Assembly (NCBI RefSeq): GCF_016618195.1
Contig: NZ_CP067099.1
Coordinates: 124,001 to 188,000 of the forward strand
Direction: 5' to 3'
Origin: Providencia manganoxydans
GTDB taxonomy: Bacteria; Pseudomonadota; Gammaproteobacteria; Enterobacterales; Enterobacteriaceae
DNA: 64,000 nucleotides
Positions 53,519-61,467 of this stretch are shown piece after piece. The first letter of the stretch is position 1, and each line of letters starts with the position of its first letter. Below the pieces are notes generated by a model. That model worked only from the letters and a program-made list of their open reading frames with translations. It had not been told where the DNA came from and made no database searches. The translations under genes and the position numbers were made by a program.

Positions 53519-54457
53519 ATGAATGTAAAAAAAACGATTAAATTACTTTCCGCTAATCTGCTGATTTATTTAGCCAGTATTTCGTCTGTCTATGCATTTA
53601 CTTGCTATGACTCAACGGGTAATACACTAAATAGTGTTTCAGGAACGGCTACTGCAAACGTTTATGTTAACCTCCAACCTAGTGTGCAAGCAGGACAAAA
53701 CTTAGTGGTGGATTTATCGCAATCCATTTTTTGCCGCAACGACAGCCCTTCAATACGTAGGGACTTGGTAAGTATGATCCGAGGCTCTGCTTATGGCGGG
53801 GTACTATCGAGTTTTAATGGTTCACTACGATATTATGGCTCAAGCTATCCATTTCCATTGTCATCGCCGACTCATCAACAAAATTTCCCTTCGGGGAATT
53901 ATACAGCATGGAATACGCAACTGTATTTAACACCTATTTCAGCGGCTGGTGGTGTGGTTATTAATAAAGGAACTCATTTTGCAACATTGGTGATGTATCA
54001 AGTCGGCTCCGATATTATTGGTGGTGGTAATGTGCATACTGCGACCTTTACATGGAATTTATATGCCAACAACAATGTGATTGTGCCGATTGGTGGTTGT
54101 GATGTTTCTTCGCGTAATGTGATCGTGAATTTGCCTGAGTACCCTGCGACAGCACCAGTGCCACTCTCTATTTATTGTGCAAAAAATCAAAATATTTCGT
54201 ATTACCTGACAGGTTCGACTGATACTAGCTCTTCTATATTTGCAAATACCCTATCTGGTACCAATGCGGCAAAAGGGGTCGGGATCCAACTAGTGCGTAA
54301 TGGCAATGCTATTCCAACGAATCAAAATGTGTTATTGGGGCGAGTGGGAACCTCTGCGGTGAATTTGGGCTTGAGCGCCCGATATGCACGCACCACAGGA
54401 CAAGTGACAGCAGGAAAAGTACAATCAGTGATTGGTGTGACTTTTATCTATGATTAA
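53519..54457 (+). CDS. FimH-like fimbrial tip adhesin, operon 3 (312 aa)
   Basis: Strong resemblance to type 1 adhesin FimH: signal peptide ending VYA, then FTCYDSTGNTLNS, VYVNLQPSVQAGQNLVVDLSQSIFCRNDSPSIRRD, SLRYYGSSYPFPLSS and a C-terminal pilin domain from GGCDVSSRNVIVNLPEYP to VIGVTFIYD. The mannose-pocket segments (YVNL, SIFCRND) look FimH-like. ATG 53519 is preferred; a GTG at 53507 overlaps the previous stop. A hairpin follows. Confidence 0.87.
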   Translation: MNVKKTIKLLSANLLIYLASISSVYAFTCYDSTGNTLNSVSGTATANVYVNLQPSVQAGQNLVVDLSQSIFCRNDSPSIRRDLVSMIRGSAYGGVLSSFNGSLRYYGSSYPFPLSSPTHQQNFPSGNYTAWNTQLYLTPISAAGGVVINKGTHFATLVMYQVGSDIIGGGNVHTATFTWNLYANNNVIVPIGGCDVSSRNVIVNLPEYPATAPVPLSIYCAKNQNISYYLTGSTDTSSSIFANTLSGTNAAKGVGIQLVRNGNAIPTNQNVLLGRVGTSAVNLGLSARYARTTGQVTAGKVQSVIGVTFIYD

Positions 54458-54464
54458 AAGAGAG

Positions 54465-54497
54465 TCAAATGCAGCGATTTGAGTTAACTGCATTTGA
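54465..54497. terminator. Bidirectional terminator between operon 3 and the usp gene
   Basis: TCAAATGCAG pairs with CTGCATTTGA across 13 bases. It lies between two convergent genes and could serve both. Confidence 0.7.
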
Positions 54498-54510
54498 TTA
54501 GTGATGACCA

Positions 54511-54963
54511 TTATTTTGATTTACGAGGGATAACGAGTACAGGCTGAAGCATATCTTCTAATAAGCTTCGAGTAACCGAAGTATTTAATAAACGCCCAAG
54601 TGAAGAGAGATGACGATGGGAAATAATCAGTAGTTCACAGTTGAATAGCGCCATTTGTTCAGGGATCACTTCCATAGGAGTGCCCGCAGCCATTAGGCCT
54701 TGAGCGGAATAACCCATCTCATGTAATGATTGAACGACTCGATTAATTTGTGCTTCTGCGAGTTGTTCTTCGTGCTGAGCGGCAGGGTATTCATTAAGTT
54801 CATCACTATCTGAACGTAGTCCGGTTCTGCTCAAAGCAAAGGTATTGTCAACTACGGTTAAGACAATCACATTGGCGATACAGCCCTGTAAATGCCGCAT
54901 ATAGTTTAAGGCATTACGACTATTCTCAAAGTTATCAACAGCTAATAATGCTTTATTAATCAT
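54511..54963 (-). CDS. Universal stress protein, UspA family (150 aa)
   Basis: Single Usp domain: MINKALLAVDNFENSRNALNYMRHL at the N-terminus, VIVLTVVDNTF strand, MGYSAQGLMAAGTPMEVIPEQMALFNCELLIISHRHLSSLGRLLNTSVTRSLLEDMLQPVLVI with the ATP-type loop (G-2X-G-9X-S/T pattern altered to SSLGRLLNTSVTRSLL). Cytosolic stress protein; specific role unknown. Repeat copy E lies just upstream. Confidence 0.83.
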   Translation of the reverse strand: MINKALLAVDNFENSRNALNYMRHLQGCIANVIVLTVVDNTFALSRTGLRSDSDELNEYPAAQHEEQLAEAQINRVVQSLHEMGYSAQGLMAAGTPMEVIPEQMALFNCELLIISHRHLSSLGRLLNTSVTRSLLEDMLQPVLVIPRKSK

Positions 54964-54977
54964 TGTATTACCTCATT

Positions 54978-55064
54978 TATACTCACAGTAATTCGAGGTG
55001 CAGTTAGGCGACGAGTGCGAGTGAGTGTAGTCAACAACGCTGCAACTTGAAGTATGACGAGTAG
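54978..55064. repeat. Palindromic intergenic repeat, copy E
   Basis: Reverse-oriented short copy: AGTAATTCGAGGTGCAGTTAG at left, GCTGCAACTTGAAGTATGAC then GAGTA at right. It separates the usp start from the end of the siderophore-interacting protein gene. Confidence 0.75.
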
Positions 55065-55069
55065 ATGAA

Positions 55070-55843
55070 TTAAACAGAACCTTTAAAGTTTGATTCGCCT
55101 TTCTTCCAATAACCTTTAGCAAACAACAGCGGTTTGGGGATCCCCACTTCATTGATAAAATGGTTTTTTAAGTACGCCGCGACTTGTTGTTCACACGCTA
55201 ACCACACTTGCCCTTGCTCATCAGGGAGTCGGTAGTGGCTGATAGCTTGCACGAGTGGGCTATTCATGACGCTGTCAAAATGCCGGATACGAATTTGCCA
55301 ATTGTTTTCTTTTAATAAAGGATAATCGATTGGTTGGATCTCTTGCCTGCCACTGACCTCGGCAAACCATAACACGGGTAACGATCGCGGTAGCGTATCA
55401 AGGATACTGCGCATGGCGGGCAGAGCTGTTTCATCGCCAAGCAGTAGCAACCAACGTGTTTCGGGTTGTAGTTGAAAGCCCCCAGAACAAGGGCCTGCGA
55501 ATCCTAATTTATCGCCCAGTATTGCATGAGTCGCCCAGCTGGCGGCAGGGCCTTCACCATGTAATACCATATCAATGTCAATTGTACGTGAGAATTCATT
55601 AAGACCGCTGAGTGTGTAAACTCTTCCTGCTAAACTGTCTCGCCATGGAAAGAAAACTTTGATCCAACTGGCTGGTTCATGGGCCCGAGGGTCATCAATA
55701 AATTTATCGATATCATCACCGCATAATGTGATCCGCCGCATTTTTGGGGTAATTTGTTGTATATCACACACTCTTGCCTCTCGCTTGCGGCGAGTATCGC
55801 GCTCCAACATATCATCAACCATTTTATTCAATGTGTTATGCAT
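55070..55843 (-). CDS. Siderophore-interacting protein / ferric-siderophore reductase (257 aa)
   Basis: FAD-dependent reductase of the ViuB/YqjH family that releases iron from siderophores in the cytosol. FAD-binding barrel with RRITLCGDDIDKF, SWIKVFFPW, RVYTLSGLNEFSRTIDIDMVLHGEGPAASWATHAILGDKLGFAGP (the hGxGPAAxWA and GP motifs), then the NAD(P)H-binding-like half with LLLLGDETALPAM and YWKKGESN at the C-terminus. It is the distal gene of an efflux operon, three genes after the MFS transporter, which hints at siderophore or metal export. Confidence 0.87.
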   Translation of the reverse strand: MHNTLNKMVDDMLERDTRRKREARVCDIQQITPKMRRITLCGDDIDKFIDDPRAHEPASWIKVFFPWRDSLAGRVYTLSGLNEFSRTIDIDMVLHGEGPAASWATHAILGDKLGFAGPCSGGFQLQPETRWLLLLGDETALPAMRSILDTLPRSLPVLWFAEVSGRQEIQPIDYPLLKENNWQIRIRHFDSVMNSPLVQAISHYRLPDEQGQVWLACEQQVAAYLKNHFINEVGIPKPLLFAKGYWKKGESNFKGSV

Positions 55844-55958
55844 AAATTCCCCCTACTTGCAGTAGTGAAGCGATAAACACCGTGGATGGCTGAACAATAT
55901 TGGGGTCAATCGCTTGGCAATCAGTTAAAACGAGCAGTGTTAGTGGGATGAACACCAT
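55836..55958 (-). CDS. Small lipoprotein-like ORF (40 aa)
   Basis: ATG at 55958 starts one base after the membrane-fusion-protein stop (TAAaATG), and the TAA at 55836-55838 overlaps the start region of the reductase gene, so it fits tightly into the operon. The peptide has a hydrophobic start with a Cys at residue 14 (FIPLTLLVLTDCQAID), like a short lipoprotein signal, but the lipobox is weak and no positive charge precedes it. It may instead be a remnant or chance frame. Confidence 0.4.
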   Translation of the reverse strand: MVFIPLTLLVLTDCQAIDPNIVQPSTVFIASLLQVGGIYA

Positions 55959-55959
55959 T

Positions 55960-57021
55960 TTAATCGAGCCTCCCTTTTAGGGTATTGATACTGACATCAG
56001 CGGACATACCAACACGTAAGGCATTCATCATTTCAGGGTGATCCTTATTGGCATCAAAAATGATTTTGACAGGTATACGCTGAACAATTTTAGTGAAATT
56101 ACCGGTGGCATTTTCTGGTGCGACCGCTGAAAAGCTCACCGCAGATGCAGGCGCAATACTATCGACATAACCTTTTAACTTTTGATCAGGAAAGGTATCG
56201 ATTTTGATTTCAACAGGCTGCCCATGGGTAATTTTTTCTAATTGGGTTTCTTGGTAATTGGCGATAATGTACAGTTGGTCTTGTGGAACAATTGCCATTA
56301 AAGCATCACCCGGCTTAACGAATTCGCCAACGCGTAAGCTTTTTTTACCAACAATGCCGCTAATCGGGGCGGTGATCTGTGTATAAGATAAATTCAGCTC
56401 AGCCATCGATTTTTGCGCTTGTGCAAAAGTTAATTCAGCGTCGCTGTCAGCTTGTTTGGCCTGTAGAACCTGTAGCATGTTTTTTGCTGCTTTTAATGAT
56501 GCTTCGGCCTGCGCTAACTCCGCTGTTGTTGTGTGTACCCGAGTGGTTGCTTGCTGCGCTGCTTGCTGTGAACCTGCGCCACTCGCCGCTATTTTTTGAT
56601 AACGAACTTGTTCCTGACGAGCAAACTTCAACTCAGCTTGAGCTGCTTGTAGCTGCGCTTGCGCGGCAGCGATCAGTGAATACTGACGCGTAAGGTTGGC
56701 TTTGGCATCATCTTGTTTGGCACGTGCAGATTGCTCTTGTGCTGTTGCTTGTGATAGCGCCACGCTAAATTCGCGCGGGTCAATAACGGCAAGCAGTTCA
56801 CCTTGTTTAACCCATTGATTATCGTGAACTCGTACTTCAGTGATCACGCCAGCGATTTGTGGAGAGATCCGTGAAATATCAGCACGAATATAGGCATCAT
56901 TGGTCGTTTGTGTCGTTTGTTTGACATAGAATTTATTGATCAATATCCCCAACATCACAATGATAATTGCCAGTATGGCAAGTGATATTTTTTTGTTAGC
57001 CATAAATTTGACTCGACTCAT
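55960..57021 (-). CDS. HlyD/EmrA-family membrane fusion protein (353 aa)
   Basis: Periplasmic adaptor of a tripartite efflux pump. One N-terminal membrane anchor (ISLAILAIIIVMLGILI), biotinyl-lipoyl half IRADISRISPQIAGVITEVRVHDNQWVKQGELLAVID, a long Ala/Gln-rich coiled-coil hairpin (about 85-200), second lipoyl half ITAPISGIVGKKSLRVGEFVKPGDALMAIVP, and a beta-barrel with NYQETQLEKITHGQPVEIKIDTFP. AGGA seven bases upstream supports ATG 57021. It follows the MFS gene by about 23 bases. No outer-membrane factor gene nearby; TolC may serve. Confidence 0.9.
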   Translation of the reverse strand: MSRVKFMANKKISLAILAIIIVMLGILINKFYVKQTTQTTNDAYIRADISRISPQIAGVITEVRVHDNQWVKQGELLAVIDPREFSVALSQATAQEQSARAKQDDAKANLTRQYSLIAAAQAQLQAAQAELKFARQEQVRYQKIAASGAGSQQAAQQATTRVHTTTAELAQAEASLKAAKNMLQVLQAKQADSDAELTFAQAQKSMAELNLSYTQITAPISGIVGKKSLRVGEFVKPGDALMAIVPQDQLYIIANYQETQLEKITHGQPVEIKIDTFPDQKLKGYVDSIAPASAVSFSAVAPENATGNFTKIVQRIPVKIIFDANKDHPEMMNALRVGMSADVSINTLKGRLD

Positions 57022-57044
57022 ATTCAATTCCTGATAAAGAGTAA

Positions 57045-58586
57045 CTATGCAGCGGCGACTGACCGCGGCGGGTAAATACGTGTTGGCATAAATAGGATCA
57101 GGCCAATAAATAGCAGCGACAGCCCTGAAACCAACATATAAAGATCAGCGCTTGCCAAAACATGCCCTTGCTTGGCGGCGAGTTGGGTTAATTCGCTGGC
57201 GCTGGCAAATGAATTTTCTCGATAGGCTGATCCAAAACCATCGGCGATAACTGCTGAATGGAAATCGCCACGTTGTCGACTGAGCAAAGAGATGACTCCC
57301 CCAGCCGCGGTGGCAGCAAAGCCTTTGACTGCGTTAAACCATGCAGCAGCAAAAGGGCCATCAGTAGGCAGCAAGCCTCCCGTTGCTAGCATCAGCAAAG
57401 GGATCATCGCCATGGGTTGAGCGACGGCTTGTAAAAGCGAAATAAGACGGAAGTTGTCGCCGTTCCATTCGGGGGTGACCTGTGCAGCGAGCAGACAGGC
57501 AGCCGCCATTAACATCAAGCTGATAGCTAATACCCAGCGACAGTCAACTCGCGGGGTGTTGCACAGAATGGCAACAATCGGCAAAGTGATTAACTGTGGC
57601 AGTGAGACCCACAACATCATGTCGGAGGTTTGCTCCTGCCGATATCCTTGAATAACCGATAAATAACTGGATGTGATATTGACCAGAGAAACCATAATCA
57701 ATAACACACCACCGAGGGTGATTAGTGAAAATGATAGATTACGTTTACCTAACAGCTGTAAGTTGAAAAACGGTAATGGATGGTACCATTCGTTAATTAA
57801 AAATAAGGCGAGTAGGCCAAGTCCACCAATTAATAGAACATAGATCAGCGAGGAGTTGAGCCAATCGAGACGCTCTCCTTGAGAAATACCAATGGTCAGC
57901 ATAGCAAGCGCACTACCGCCCAATAACAAGCCTCGCCAGTTAAAATTCTTCAAACGTTCTAATCGCAAAGGATCTTGTGGTAAACCATAGCCAATACAAA
58001 TCGTTGCAATGGCCATCAACGGTAAATTCCAATAAAAGTATCCGCTCCACCCCCAATGAAATGCAAAAGCGGCGGCTGTCGCACCAAAGGTTGCGCTCCA
58101 CGCAGATACCCAACCATAAGCACCGAGTCCCAACACTTTGATTAATGGTGGCATAAAACGCAGCACAACAGTCATTAGCATGGGCGGTAATGCGCCTCCA
58201 GCAAACCCTTGTAAGCTGCGTACGCTAAGTAATACGCTATAGTGATCACCTAGCCAAGGTGTGATCACACCACAGATTAAATAGATAGAGCACATGGTTA
58301 AGGCTACCCTGCGCAACGAAAACGTTGGCCAAAAACAAGGGGTGAACCCTGAACCAATTACAAAACCGGTGACATAACAGGTGATTAACCAACTGCCTGA
58401 GTCCAAGTTCAATGAAATAGCACCTTGAATATCTGCTAACGCAAATTTACTGGCGTTTTCACCGACGCCGCTCGCCATAACGGCTAAAAAAATACCGAAT
58501 AGCCCCATCCATGTACGGCCGTTGATTTCACTAGCACTGGCGAGCCATTTATTTCTGTGGTGCAGTGCAATAGACACATCAACCAT
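57045..58586 (-). CDS. DHA2-type MFS efflux transporter, 14 TM (513 aa)
   Basis: Proton-driven exporter of the EmrB/DHA2 group. About 14 hydrophobic segments; motif ALADIQGAISLNLDSGSWLITCYVTGFVIGSGFTP in helices 1-2, and VRSLQGFAGGALPPMLMTV in place of motif B/C. ATG 58586 with AGGAG six bases upstream is chosen over an ATG at 58607. First gene of an operon with membrane fusion protein, small ORF and siderophore-interacting reductase, divergent from a LysR regulator. Substrate unknown. Confidence 0.88.
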   Translation of the reverse strand: MVDVSIALHHRNKWLASASEINGRTWMGLFGIFLAVMASGVGENASKFALADIQGAISLNLDSGSWLITCYVTGFVIGSGFTPCFWPTFSLRRVALTMCSIYLICGVITPWLGDHYSVLLSVRSLQGFAGGALPPMLMTVVLRFMPPLIKVLGLGAYGWVSAWSATFGATAAAFAFHWGWSGYFYWNLPLMAIATICIGYGLPQDPLRLERLKNFNWRGLLLGGSALAMLTIGISQGERLDWLNSSLIYVLLIGGLGLLALFLINEWYHPLPFFNLQLLGKRNLSFSLITLGGVLLIMVSLVNITSSYLSVIQGYRQEQTSDMMLWVSLPQLITLPIVAILCNTPRVDCRWVLAISLMLMAAACLLAAQVTPEWNGDNFRLISLLQAVAQPMAMIPLLMLATGGLLPTDGPFAAAWFNAVKGFAATAAGGVISLLSRQRGDFHSAVIADGFGSAYRENSFASASELTQLAAKQGHVLASADLYMLVSGLSLLFIGLILFMPTRIYPPRSVAAA

Positions 58587-58643
58587 TCCACACTCCTGCA
58601 ATTTCAATCATTTCACTTTAATTTCAGGGGGTAGTATCTAAAG

Positions 58644-58667
58644 TTTCATTGATTGTTTAAAATGAAA
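58644..58667. promoter_or_regulatory. Candidate LysR operator between efflux operon and regulator
   Basis: TTTCAT (58644-58649) and ATGAAA (58662-58667) form an inverted repeat with a 12-base spacer in the 141-base divergent gap, matching the size of LysR T-N11-A type sites. Assigned by position only. Confidence 0.4.
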
Positions 58668-58727
58668 TGATGTAATTAAGTTATTGCATAAAACGCAATC
58701 GGCTAAATGGGCTAAAACGAGGGGAAG

Positions 58728-59630
58728 ATGCCACAGAAAATTGATTTTAATCTGATTTATGCGCTGAACTTGCTTCTGGAAGAAGGCAGTGTGAATGCAG
58801 CAGCAGAGAAAATGAATTTAAGTGCTCCTGCGATGAGCCGTATTTTAGGCCGGATACGCGAACAATTTAATGATCCGATTATGGTAAGAGCGGGCCGTAA
58901 TTTAGTACCGACTCCACGGGCATTGGAGCTAAAACAGCAACTAGGTCATATCATTGCCCAAGCGGAAGCCTTGGTTGAGCCGAATGGCGCTTTCGATCCT
59001 CATACGTTAGAAAGGACCTTTGTGATCCGTGCAAATGATATTTTTATTGGTGCGCTGGGGGGCGGGCTATTAGAGATGTTACGTGAAATGGCACCTCTGA
59101 GTAGCTTAAAATTTATTGCGGAAAGTGATATTGATGATGATGCATTGCGCAGTGGTAAGGTAGATTTGGTGATCGGTTCTTCACGCAATTGGCATCCTGA
59201 AATCAAAGCGCAAAGTTTATTTACCAGCACGTTTCAAGCGTTAGTACGTGAAGGACACCCTATTATTGGCCAAGTGACACCTGAAACATTGACTGATTAC
59301 CCTCATATTAGCGTATCACGTCGCGGACTAACCCAAGGGCCTATCGACGATGCCTTACGTGATCTTGGGTTGGTACGTAAGGTGGCTTTAACACTACCGG
59401 GATTTCACTCAGCCATGATGTTAACGATGAAATCGGATTATATCTTGCCATTACCGCGCCATGTTTTGCAGGGGGTAAGTAATATTAATTTGCCATTGGT
59501 GGAGATAGACTTGCCTCTTGAATTGGAGTCAGTATTTATTGTTCAGGCGTGGCATCCACGGTTAGACAGGGATCCTGCGCATCAATGGTTGCGGCATACC
59601 ATTAAACAATACTTTTTAAATAGAGAGTAA
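58728..59630 (+). CDS. LysR-family regulator of the efflux operon (300 aa)
   Basis: HTH at residues about 5-45 (DFNLIYALNLLLEEGSVNAAAEKMNLSAPAMSRILGRIREQFNDPIMVRAGRNLVPT), characteristic of the NodD/LeuO-like branch with the DPIMVRAGR stretch, then an inducer-binding domain (FVIRANDIFIGALGGGLL). Start has AGGGGAAG upstream. Divergent from the MFS gene by 141 bases, so it most likely controls that operon. Confidence 0.87.
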   Translation: MPQKIDFNLIYALNLLLEEGSVNAAAEKMNLSAPAMSRILGRIREQFNDPIMVRAGRNLVPTPRALELKQQLGHIIAQAEALVEPNGAFDPHTLERTFVIRANDIFIGALGGGLLEMLREMAPLSSLKFIAESDIDDDALRSGKVDLVIGSSRNWHPEIKAQSLFTSTFQALVREGHPIIGQVTPETLTDYPHISVSRRGLTQGPIDDALRDLGLVRKVALTLPGFHSAMMLTMKSDYILPLPRHVLQGVSNINLPLVEIDLPLELESVFIVQAWHPRLDRDPAHQWLRHTIKQYFLNRE

Positions 59631-59728
59631 TTTTCTGTAGAGGTAGTAAAGGTGGTGAGTGGGAGGTATTTATGAAGAAGAGGGAAGGGAAATTGGTTAC
59701 CAGCAGTACTGGTGAGTATTTGAAATAA

Positions 59729-59762
59729 AACAGCTAACTAAGAGAAGTTATAGTTAGCTGTT
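59729..59762. terminator. Bidirectional terminator between LysR gene and gatC
   Basis: AACAGCTAACTA pairs perfectly with TAGTTAGCTGTT (12 bp) around a 10-base loop; T-rich on the minus-strand side (ttattttattt). It ends the gatC operon and probably the LysR transcript too. Confidence 0.8.
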
Positions 59763-59771
59763 AATTGAAGA

Positions 59772-61028
59772 TTACTTGGCGATCAATTCACCAATTTTTA
59801 CTGCTGCCCAACCCGCAGGCGTGGTTGCCCCACCCACGATATTGGTCATTTCGGAAATCCCTTCTGGAACTGAGATATTCGAATTCACCGCAGCTTGTGT
59901 ATATTCTTTGGAAATATCAGTGCCTACATAGTAAATGGACGTTAGCACTAATGTGCCACAGATAAACATTCTAAACATATTACGTTTACAGAATGGTGTT
60001 ACCATCGCTAATAAGAACATCAATGAAGCGAGGTCAACGAAAGGTAATACTTTGTTGCCCGGTAGTACGAAAGCTAACACAATCGCCATTGGGATCAGTA
60101 ATAACCCAGTTGCCAACACGGAAGGCTCACCAATTAACAGTGCAGTGTCCATCCCAATATAGAAATCACGGTTAGGGAATTTCTTTTTCAGCTTGGCTTC
60201 AACCGCATCGCGAACAATTAGCAGACCTTGGACTAAAATTTCGATCATTTTAGGCAGTAATAACATTGCCGCAGACACGGTCACAGCGAGTGCAACAGAT
60301 TCACTGATCGAATAGCCAGCCATCAGCGCTAATACCAAACCTAAAATAAAGCCTAATGTTAATGGTTCACCAAATACCCCGAATTTTTTATTAATCGTTT
60401 CGGGTTCGAGGTTAATTTTATTTAAACCTGGGATTTTCTCGATAATATAGTTTGTCACGATGCCAAATGGCACATACATAATACAAGTCAGATGCGGGAA
60501 AGAAATGCCTTGTAAATTATAATTACGCTGTAGATAAGGTGCTGTAATATCTGCCGCAACCAAGGTAGCAATGAAGATCACATAAGTAATACCAATCGAC
60601 AGCCAGTAGCTTTCAGTCCCTGCATACACGACAGAGCCAACTAATAAGAATATCCAGTAGTTAAAGATATCAATATTAATGGTTTTTGTGAGCTTAAATA
60701 ATACCATCACTAAGTTGATCGCGATAAAGCCTAGCACAACTGGTACCATAATCGGTGAGCCCCAGCCAATGGTGGAGGCAGTAGGCCAACCAGTATCAAC
60801 CACCGTAAGGTTTAAACCCATTTTTTCAACCATCGATTGCGAGGCGGGTCCTAAATTCGATAGTAATAAGTTGATAACTAAGCCAACACCAACAAAACCG
60901 ATGCCAACTAACATACCTGCTTTAAAGGCGGTGCCAACTCTGACGCCAAAGCATAATGCAATAATAAAAAATATTATTGGCATCATGACCGAAGCACCCA
61001 GCCCGATGATATTGTTGATTATATCCAT
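59772..61028 (-). CDS. gatC: PTS galactitol-type permease IIC (418 aa)
   Basis: Membrane domain of a GatC-family PTS, importing a polyol or related sugar with phosphorylation by separate IIA and IIB. Family landmarks are MDIINNIIGLGASVMMPIIFFIIALCFGVRVG at the start, GWPTASTIGWGSPIMVPVVLG, AGTESYWLSIGITY, PYLQRNYNLQGISFPHLTCIMYVPFGI and IGMDTALLIGEPSVLATGLLLIPMAI. ATG 61028 has a GAGAGGAAG site; longer frames run into repeat copy F. No gatA or gatB is in the window; they may lie upstream of the right edge. Confidence 0.88.
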   Translation of the reverse strand: MDIINNIIGLGASVMMPIIFFIIALCFGVRVGTAFKAGMLVGIGFVGVGLVINLLLSNLGPASQSMVEKMGLNLTVVDTGWPTASTIGWGSPIMVPVVLGFIAINLVMVLFKLTKTINIDIFNYWIFLLVGSVVYAGTESYWLSIGITYVIFIATLVAADITAPYLQRNYNLQGISFPHLTCIMYVPFGIVTNYIIEKIPGLNKINLEPETINKKFGVFGEPLTLGFILGLVLALMAGYSISESVALAVTVSAAMLLLPKMIEILVQGLLIVRDAVEAKLKKKFPNRDFYIGMDTALLIGEPSVLATGLLLIPMAIVLAFVLPGNKVLPFVDLASLMFLLAMVTPFCKRNMFRMFICGTLVLTSIYYVGTDISKEYTQAAVNSNISVPEGISEMTNIVGGATTPAGWAAVKIGELIAK

Positions 61029-61039
61029 GCCTTCCTCTC

Positions 61040-61164
61040 TATACTCGTCATATTTCGCGCCGTGGCGTTGTTGGCTGCTTTCACGGACCCTAGTCACATA
61101 CTTGTGTATGCTCCTAGGGATCCGCTCAATTGCCGCCTAGCCACAACACGAACTATTTAGAGTC
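61040..61164. repeat. Palindromic intergenic repeat, copy F (tandem pair)
   Basis: Starts TATACTCGTCATATTTCGCG, contains the inner hairpin GGACCCTAG ... CCTAGGGATCC, and ends CGAACTATTTAGAGTC. Almost identical to copy G, which follows immediately. It lies between gatC and the hydroxyacid dehydrogenase gene. Confidence 0.85.
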
Positions 61165-61166
61165 TT

Positions 61167-61295
61167 TATATACTCGTCATATTTCGCACCGTGGCGTTGT
61201 TGGCTGCTTTCACGGACCCTAGTCACATACTTGTGTATGCTCCTAGGGATCCGCTCAATTACCACCTAGCCACAACGTGAATTATTTAGAGCATA
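61167..61295. repeat. Palindromic intergenic repeat, copy G (tandem pair)
   Basis: Differs from copy F at fewer than ten positions by eye. Same inner GGACCCTAG/CCTAGGGATCC hairpin and ATTATTTAGAGCATA end. Confidence 0.85.
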
Positions 61296-61390
61296 TTTCT
61301 CCATTGTATTTCGAGTAAAAACCTAACAACCAAATATGAATTTGTTGAGTTATAATTACTCAAACTACATAGGATTTGTTTTTGTAGGGT

Positions 61391-61420
61391 ATAGGGTGCC
61401 CCTGACAGGTTTCACCCTAT
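61391..61420. terminator. Hairpin between dehydrogenase and gatC genes
   Basis: ATAGGGTG pairs with CACCCTAT around a 14-base loop, followed on the plus strand by a T-rich run (cgtttattttttata). On the minus strand, the direction of transcription here, the tail is not T-rich, so it may act as an intra-operon processing or attenuation site rather than a full terminator. Confidence 0.5.
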
Positions 61421-61467
61421 CGTTTATTTTTTATATTTTTTTGCCGATGTTCTTTTCGTTAAATTAA

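Noticed and set aside
61029..61097. N-terminal extension of gatC to 61097
   Set aside because: The added residues are translated repeat sequence (copy F); ATG 61028 has a good ribosome binding site and gives the family N-terminus.
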